From NCBI GenBank assembly GCA_002731395.1, contig PCBQ01000038.1:1-10160 (forward strand): a stretch of 10,160 bases of DNA, in the 5' to 3' direction. Shown one piece after another: positions 6,265-10,160 of this stretch. Position numbers and translations under genes: made by a program. This stretch comes from Methanobacteriota archaeon. Its GTDB lineage: Archaea > Thermoplasmatota > Poseidoniia > Poseidoniales > Poseidoniaceae. The notes below the pieces were generated by a model, which was not told the origin of the DNA, did no database searches, and saw only the letters and a list, made by a program, of their open reading frames with translations. The stretch's first letter is position 1, and each line of letters begins with the position of its first letter.

Positions 6265-7515
6265 CATGAACATCGTTGCAGGGTGCTCCAACAGCGTCTT
6301 GAGGCGCTGAACGAGCATCGCGCCGTCCCACCCGTCGACCACGCGGTGGTCGAAGGAGGAGGAGAAGTTCATCATGCGGCGGACGACGACTTGGCCGTTC
6401 CTGACGACCGCTCGCTCGATGGCGTTGTGCACGCCGAGGATGCCGACCTCGGGCTTGTTGATGATCGGGGTGGCGCCAAGCCCGCCCATCGCACCGAGGC
6501 TGGTGATGGTGAAGGTGGAGCCGGACAGCTGGGCGCTGGTGGCCTTCCCGTCGCGGGTTGCGGTGACGACTTCGGTCATCTGACGGGCTGCGTCCCAGAT
6601 GTCGAGGGCTTCGACGTGCTGGACCACGGGCACGTACAGGCCACGGTCGGTCTGCGTGGCGATGCCGAGGTGTACGGCTTCATGGCGGACCACGGTCAAG
6701 CGGTCGTCTTCGTAGTGCGCGTTGCAAATCGGGTGCTCGCCCAGGGCTTTGGCCAATCCAAGCATGATGAAGGGCAGGTAGGTCAGTTTGGGTTGCCCGT
6801 CCTCACGGTTGGCGTTGAGGTGCTGACGCAGCGCTTCGAGTTCAGTCACGTCCACCTCTTCGAAGTAGGAGAAGTGCGGGATGGTCGTGTAGGACGCGGT
6901 CATGCCGTCGGCAATGCGGCGGCGGAGTCCAGCGACCTTGATCTCCGTGGTTCCAGTGCGGCGTGTGCGTGCAGGTCCTGCGCTGGCCACGGCGCCGCCT
7001 CCGGCCATGTGAGCCTCGAGGTCGGCACGGGTGATGCGGCCCGCAGGACCGCTGCCGGCCACGGTGGTCAAGTCCACGCCCGCTTCCCGGGCGCTCATGC
7101 GCACGGCGGGGCTAGCGAGCGGTCGCAGGCCGGGCACGCGGGGCGTGACCGGAGCGGGAGGAGCGGCTGCGGGCGCAGGCGCGGGGGCAGGTTCAGGTGC
7201 GGCCGCGGGTGCGGGAGCTGCTTCGGGTTCGGGTGCCGGAGTTGCTTCTTCCGAGGCAGCGGCGTTGCCTTCACCGTCCACTTCAAACTCAATGCACATC
7301 GCACCGACGGGAAGGATGTCGCCCACGTCGCCAACGCGCTTGACGACGACGCCGTTGACCGGCGATGGGATTTCCACGGTGGCCTTGTCGGTCATGACGG
7401 ACAGGATGGGTTGGTCCTCGGTGACGGTGTCGCCCACGGCGACCATCCACTCGACGACTTCGCCTTCGACGACGCCTTCTCCGATGTCTGGCAGTTTGAA
7501 TGCGTAGATGCCCAT
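6262..7515 (-). CDS. bkdB: Lipoyl-bearing dihydrolipoyl acyltransferase (E2) of a branched-chain 2-oxoacid dehydrogenase
   Basis: E2 is the core of the complex: its lipoyl arm takes the acyl group from E1 and transfers it to CoA. The 417 residues contain one lipoyl domain (1 to about 80, lipoyl-lysine K44 in TDKATVEIPSP), an Ala/Pro-rich flexible linker (about 84-127), a peripheral-subunit-binding domain (about 129-170, with GPAGRITRADL), a second linker, and the catalytic domain (about 190-417). Its active-site motif is SFDHRVVDGWDGA, with H390 and D394. The C-terminal half (TQTDRGLYVPVV, LSGSTFTITSLG, MMNFSSSFDHRVVDG) resembles Pseudomonas BkdB and mitochondrial DBT more than pyruvate-type E2. 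AGGAGG 8 bases upstream of the ATG lies within the last codons of E1 beta. A single lipoyl domain fits BCKDH E2. Substrate is inferred from similarity of E1 and E2 to BCKDH; acetoin- or pyruvate-type activity is less likely. Confidence 0.93.
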   Translation of the reverse strand: MGIYAFKLPDIGEGVVEGEVVEWMVAVGDTVTEDQPILSVMTDKATVEIPSPVNGVVVKRVGDVGDILPVGAMCIEFEVDGEGNAAASEEATPAPEPEAAPAPAAAPEPAPAPAPAAAPPAPVTPRVPGLRPLASPAVRMSAREAGVDLTTVAGSGPAGRITRADLEAHMAGGGAVASAGPARTRRTGTTEIKVAGLRRRIADGMTASYTTIPHFSYFEEVDVTELEALRQHLNANREDGQPKLTYLPFIMLGLAKALGEHPICNAHYEDDRLTVVRHEAVHLGIATQTDRGLYVPVVQHVEALDIWDAARQMTEVVTATRDGKATSAQLSGSTFTITSLGAMGGLGATPIINKPEVGILGVHNAIERAVVRNGQVVVRRMMNFSSSFDHRVVDGWDGAMLVQRLKTLLEHPATMFM

Positions 7516-7518
7516 GTG

Positions 7519-8529
7519 TCATGCCTCCTGTGTCCGTGCGATGGCCTCGGCGATGCGGCCGGGGCTGGGAAGGTAGTCCCATTCCGTGGTGTGGGGGAAG
7601 GGCGTGTCCCATCCGGTGACACGCTCGATTGGCGCCTCAAGGTGCCAGAAGCAGCGTTCCTGGATGGACGCGGACATTTCGGCGCCGAAGCCGCTGGTCT
7701 TTGGGGCCTCGTGGACGATGACGCAGCGTCCGGTCTTGCGGACGGATTCCACGACGGTGTCGCGGTCCCAAGGGAGCAGCGTTTGCAGGTCGATGAGCTC
7801 GGCGTCAACATTGGACTGGCGGATGGCTTCCTCGGCGACGTGCACCATCGTGCCCCAAGCGATGACCGTGCACGCGCCGCCTTCCTTGACGATGCGGGCC
7901 TGCTCGAGGGGGATGCTGTAGTAGTCCTCGGGGACTTCGCCGTCGGGGTGGCTGTTCCACGTGGGAACCTTGTGCGGATCGCCATAGAACGGGCCACGGT
8001 AGCATCGCTTGGGCTCGAAGAAGACGACAGGGTCGTTGCATTCGATGGCCGATGTGAGCAACCCCTTGGCGTTGTAGGGATTGGAGCAATACACAACCTT
8101 CAGCCCGGGCGTGTGGGTGAACTGGGCTTCGGGTGATTGGGAGTGGTGGTGGCCGCCCCTGATGCCACCGCCGGCAGGGGTGCGGATGGTCACGGGCGTC
8201 CAAAATTCGCCGCCGGAGCGGTGGCGAAGCTTGGCCATCTCGTTGACGATCTGGTCGTAGGCGGGGAAGATGTAGTCCGCAAACTGAATTTCCATCACCG
8301 GCCGCAGGCCGTTGATGCCCATGCCAAAGGCCACGGCGGCGATGCCGCCTTCGGCGAGTGGGGAATCGAAGACTCGGTGAGCACCATGGGCTTCCTGAAG
8401 GCCAGCAGTGACGCGGAACACGCCGCCAAAGTATCCAACGTCTTCACCAAAGATGACGACGTTCGGGTCGCGCTGGAGTTGCAGGTCCAGCGCCGAGTTG
8501 AGGGCTGCGATCATGTTCATTTTCGCCAT
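7519..8529 (-). CDS. bkdA2: Branched-chain 2-oxoacid dehydrogenase E1 component, beta subunit
   Basis: With E1 alpha this forms the thiamine-diphosphate heterotetramer that decarboxylates 2-oxoacids and acylates the E2 lipoyl group. It has 336 residues, the usual length. Landmarks are FGEDVGYFGGVF (27-38), SPLAEGGI with E60 contacting the thiamine aminopyrimidine, the catalytic His at H129 in GHHHSQSPEA, the switch-like FFEPKRCYRG (170-179), and the C-terminal transketolase domain with HEAPKTSGFGAE (273-284) and GWDTPFPH (306-313). HSQSPEA, FFEPK and DTPFPH are phrases I recall from mitochondrial BCKDHB and Pseudomonas BkdA2 rather than from PDH beta. The start at 8529 has TGAGGTGG four bases upstream; its TGA ends E1 alpha. 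Met at residues 4 and 6 are alternative starts but too far from that site. It ends 3 bp before the E2 start. Confidence 0.95.
   Translation of the reverse strand: MAKMNMIAALNSALDLQLQRDPNVVIFGEDVGYFGGVFRVTAGLQEAHGAHRVFDSPLAEGGIAAVAFGMGINGLRPVMEIQFADYIFPAYDQIVNEMAKLRHRSGGEFWTPVTIRTPAGGGIRGGHHHSQSPEAQFTHTPGLKVVYCSNPYNAKGLLTSAIECNDPVVFFEPKRCYRGPFYGDPHKVPTWNSHPDGEVPEDYYSIPLEQARIVKEGGACTVIAWGTMVHVAEEAIRQSNVDAELIDLQTLLPWDRDTVVESVRKTGRCVIVHEAPKTSGFGAEMSASIQERCFWHLEAPIERVTGWDTPFPHTTEWDYLPSPGRIAEAIARTQEA
7524..7529 (-). promoter_or_regulatory. Shine-Dalgarno of E2 inside the end of E1 beta
   Basis: AGGAGG on the minus strand, 8 bases before the E2 ATG, is made from the Gln-Glu-Ala codons that end E1 beta. 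The ribosome terminating on E1 beta therefore sits on the E2 initiation site, which favours coupled, stoichiometric production. Confidence 0.8.
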
Positions 8530-8533
8530 GATG

Positions 8534-8541
8534 CCACCTCA
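8534..8541 (-). promoter_or_regulatory. Shine-Dalgarno of E1 beta fused to the E1 alpha stop codon
   Basis: The same TGAGGTGG octamer as at the E2/E3 junction: TGA stops E1 alpha, GAGGTG is the Shine-Dalgarno core, and the E1 beta ATG follows after four bases. It selects the first of three nearby ATG codons as the start. Confidence 0.8.
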
Positions 8542-9777
8542 CTTCCCGAGCTCCTCACGCTGCTCTTGCACGTGCCATGGGACCTCTTCGTAGACCTCGG
8601 TGAAGATCGTCGAGGCGGGAGGGTAGGGCCCGTTGGCAAGGTCGCCGAAGGTGCAGGCTTCCTTGTAGGCGGCCATGACTTCGGCGTCGATGCGTTCGGT
8701 CAGTTCGGTGTGTTTGTCTTCGTCCCAAAGGCCACGGCCAATGAGGTGGCCCTTGAGGCGGTCGATGGGATCGCCACCGGGCCAGCACTCGAATTCGTCT
8801 TGAGGCCGGTAGGCGCTGGGATCGTCCGAGGACGAGTGGGCGCCGGCACGGTAGGTGTAGACCTCGATGAAGGTCGGGCCAAGTCCGGCCGAGGCTCGGT
8901 CACGCGCCCACTTGGTGACCGCGTAGAGCGCGAGGAAGTCGTTGCCGTCCACGCGGAAGGAGGGAATGTCGTAGGCCAAGCCGCGCTCGGCAAAGGTGCG
9001 TCCACCGGTCGCGAGGTTGGCGTGGGTCGAAATCGCCCACTGGTTGTTGACCACGTTGAGGATGACGGGGGGCTTGAAGGTCGAAGCAAAGTTGACCGCG
9101 TAATGGAAGTCGCCTTGGGCTGACGTGCCGTCGCCAAGCCAAGAGATGCAGACTTCGTCGAGCCCGCGGTAGGCGGAGGCCATGGCGACACCGACCGCCT
9201 GTGGAAACTGGGTGCCCACCGGTGAGGAGATGGAGATGAAGCGTCCCTCCTTCCAGGTGTAATGGACCGGCATTTGCCGGCCACGGACGTTGTCTTCGGT
9301 GTTGCCAATGCAGTGGCAGATCATGCTCACCATGTCCCGGCCGCGGACGAATTGGGCGCCGGGCTGACGGTAGGAAGGGAAGAGCCAGTCCTGCTCCTCG
9401 AGGGCCATGGTCTGCGCAATGGCGATGGCTTCCTCACCATAGGAGCGCATGTAGAAGGAGAGCAAACCTGTGCGCTGCATCTTGATCATGCGGTCGTCAA
9501 AGATGCGCAGGCGCATCATGTGCTCCAGCCCCTTCAGCAGGGTTTCTTCGTCGAGCTTTGGGTCCCATTCGCCGCTGGCGACGTGTTCGTCGTCGAGCAC
9601 GCGAATCAGCCCCACCGCATGAGTGGCCGTGTCCTGGGCCGTGCAGGTCACCTCGGGCCGGTTGAGATCGCCGGGTTGTTCGGCAAATCCTCCACCGAAG
9701 TCCGCCTTCTCCCCTGGTCGGAACGGAGGGATGCCAATGGTGTAAGGCGCCTCGCTCACGGTCAGGCGTTCGGGCAT
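8539..9777 (-). CDS. bkdA1: Branched-chain 2-oxoacid dehydrogenase E1 component, alpha subunit
   Basis: E1 alpha binds thiamine diphosphate and, with E1 beta, carries out the first step of Val/Leu/Ile 2-oxoacid oxidation. The 412 residues match Pseudomonas BkdA1 (about 410) in length and in phrases throughout: the RVLDDE...SGEWDP N-terminal extension, SFYMRSYGEEAI (107-118), FPSYRQPG (133-140) and GRQMP (166-170). The thiamine diphosphate motif runs from GDG (215-217) to NNQWAIS (244-250). The conserved loop YRAGAHSSSDDPSAYR (309-324) holds H314 and the serines that BCKDH kinase phosphorylates in animals. The ATG overlaps the lipA stop by one base (TGATG), and AGGTGGTG lies 7 bases upstream inside lipA, so translation is coupled. 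The N-terminal ~70 residues are typical of bacterial BkdA1, which suggests bacterial ancestry. I see no kinase gene here, so phosphorylation is not implied. Confidence 0.96.
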   Translation of the reverse strand: MPERLTVSEAPYTIGIPPFRPGEKADFGGGFAEQPGDLNRPEVTCTAQDTATHAVGLIRVLDDEHVASGEWDPKLDEETLLKGLEHMMRLRIFDDRMIKMQRTGLLSFYMRSYGEEAIAIAQTMALEEQDWLFPSYRQPGAQFVRGRDMVSMICHCIGNTEDNVRGRQMPVHYTWKEGRFISISSPVGTQFPQAVGVAMASAYRGLDEVCISWLGDGTSAQGDFHYAVNFASTFKPPVILNVVNNQWAISTHANLATGGRTFAERGLAYDIPSFRVDGNDFLALYAVTKWARDRASAGLGPTFIEVYTYRAGAHSSSDDPSAYRPQDEFECWPGGDPIDRLKGHLIGRGLWDEDKHTELTERIDAEVMAAYKEACTFGDLANGPYPPASTIFTEVYEEVPWHVQEQREELGK

Positions 9778-10160
9778 CAGGCTTCACCACCTGAGGTCCG
9801 CCTATTGGGGTGTCGGTCCGCCGCGGCACCGGGGCGAACGCGGACCGTGGCGCCGGGCATGCTCCCCTGCCAGTTCTCTTCGGTGCAGGCACGGAGCAGA
9901 AGACCAGCCTTGAACGACGAGCGGACCAAGGGTCCACTCGCCACGCCAAGGAAGCCGAGGTCCATCGCGTGGTCTGCCCATTCCTCATAGCGCTCGGGTT
10001 CGGGAAAGCGGTCCACAGGGAGATGTTTCGAGGTGGGTGCAAGGTACTGTCCAAGCGTGATGAGGTCAACGCCAGCTTGCCTCACAATGGCCATCGCGTC
10101 CTCAAGTTCCTCGTCGGACTCACCAAGGCCGACCATGATGGATGTCTTGATCAGCAGGTC
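9777..10160 (-). CDS. lipA: Lipoyl synthase, C-terminal part (gene runs off the window)
   Basis: LipA is a radical-SAM enzyme that inserts two sulfur atoms into the octanoyl group carried on E2, forming the lipoyl cofactor; here the target is presumably the E2 two genes downstream. Only the last 127 residues are visible, and the frame is open to the window edge. They include IMVGLGES (8-15), the segment DLITLGQYLAPTSKHLPV (32-49), and VASGPLVRSSFKA (73-85). The RSS motif carries the serine that ligates the auxiliary iron-sulfur cluster, the one consumed as sulfur source. The CxxxCxxC radical-SAM motif and the auxiliary-cluster cysteines lie outside the window. After the RSSF motif the protein goes on for about 45 residues, Arg/Ala/Gly-rich at the end, which looks longer than the E. 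coli tail. The stop shares its A with the E1 alpha ATG. Confidence 0.94.
   Translation of the reverse strand, partial: DLLIKTSIMVGLGESDEELEDAMAIVRQAGVDLITLGQYLAPTSKHLPVDRFPEPERYEEWADHAMDLGFLGVASGPLVRSSFKAGLLLRACTEENWQGSMPGATVRVRPGAAADRHPNRRTSGGEA
9785..9792 (-). promoter_or_regulatory. Shine-Dalgarno of E1 alpha inside the end of lipA
   Basis: AGGTGGTG on the minus strand lies 7 bases before the E1 alpha ATG at 9777, within the last lipA codons. Together with the TGATG stop-start overlap it supports reinitiation from lipA into the dehydrogenase genes. Confidence 0.7.

Noticed and set aside
7135..7254. Repetitive GCG/GGN-rich stretch that looks like a simple repeat
   Set aside because: It encodes the Ala/Pro-rich flexible linker of E2, a normal family feature, so it is not a separate DNA repeat.
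6283..8136. A 617-codon open frame on the + strand, opposite E2 and E1 beta
   Set aside because: Its translation is full of His/Val/Asp/Gly without domains, and the opposite strand encodes two unmistakable enzymes. Long antisense frames are expected in GC-rich coding DNA.
8137..9123. A 328-codon + strand frame opposite the bkdA genes
   Set aside because: Antisense shadow of E1 alpha/E1 beta with no recognisable motif and no Shine-Dalgarno.
6262..9777. Reading the complex as pyruvate dehydrogenase
   Set aside because: The BkdA1-like N-terminal extension, HSSSDDPSAYR loop, HSQSPEA, FFEPK and DTPFPH phrases point to the branched-chain type, although broad specificity cannot be excluded.

Overview
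The window is about 10 kb, gene-dense, and has roughly 55-60% G+C by eye. It carries ten protein-coding genes and no RNA gene, IS element or CRISPR array that I can see. The gene set fits a marine planktonic archaeon of the Thermoplasmatota (Marine Group II / Poseidoniales type). The reasons are a eukaryote-type class I ribonucleotide reductase, a tiny protein with four CxxC motifs, an exported PKD-domain protein, and a branched-chain 2-oxoacid dehydrogenase cluster of the kind known in Thermoplasma. This assignment is an inference (about 55-60% sure), because no rRNA or archaeal information-processing marker is present and several of these families also occur in bacteria.

Region 1 (1-3488, + strand) is nrdB then nrdA, a complete class Ia ribonucleotide reductase. 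It makes deoxyribonucleotides with a diiron-tyrosyl radical beta subunit and an ATP-cone-regulated alpha subunit. All metal ligands, the radical Tyr, the radical-transfer Trp/Tyr residues, the active-site Cys triad and the C-terminal CLMC thiol pair are visible. Both subunits look much more like animal RRM2/RRM1 than like E. coli NrdB/NrdA.

Region 2 (3495-4777) holds three small genes: a 54-residue double zinc ribbon (-), a divergently transcribed signal-anchored PKD-domain protein (+), and an 80-residue two-helix membrane protein (-). Two tight convergent junctions (6 and 5 bp between stops) each sit in a short perfect inverted repeat.

Region 3 (4535-10160, - strand) is one tightly packed operon, read from the right edge: lipA (3' part only), E1 alpha, E1 beta, E2 and E3, then the small membrane protein. 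E1 alpha, E1 beta and E2 resemble the Pseudomonas BkdA1/BkdA2/BkdB and mitochondrial BCKDH proteins, so the complex probably oxidises the 2-oxoacids of Val, Leu and Ile to acyl-CoAs, with E3 re-oxidising the lipoyl arm. LipA, the sulfur-inserting lipoyl synthase, is translationally coupled to E1 alpha, so cofactor maturation and the apo-complex are made together. Most start sites here have a Shine-Dalgarno sequence that overlaps the upstream stop codon or last codons.

I do not see a novel multi-gene system. The points most worth following are the eukaryote-like RNR, the lipA-bkd coupling, and the three unassigned small genes.
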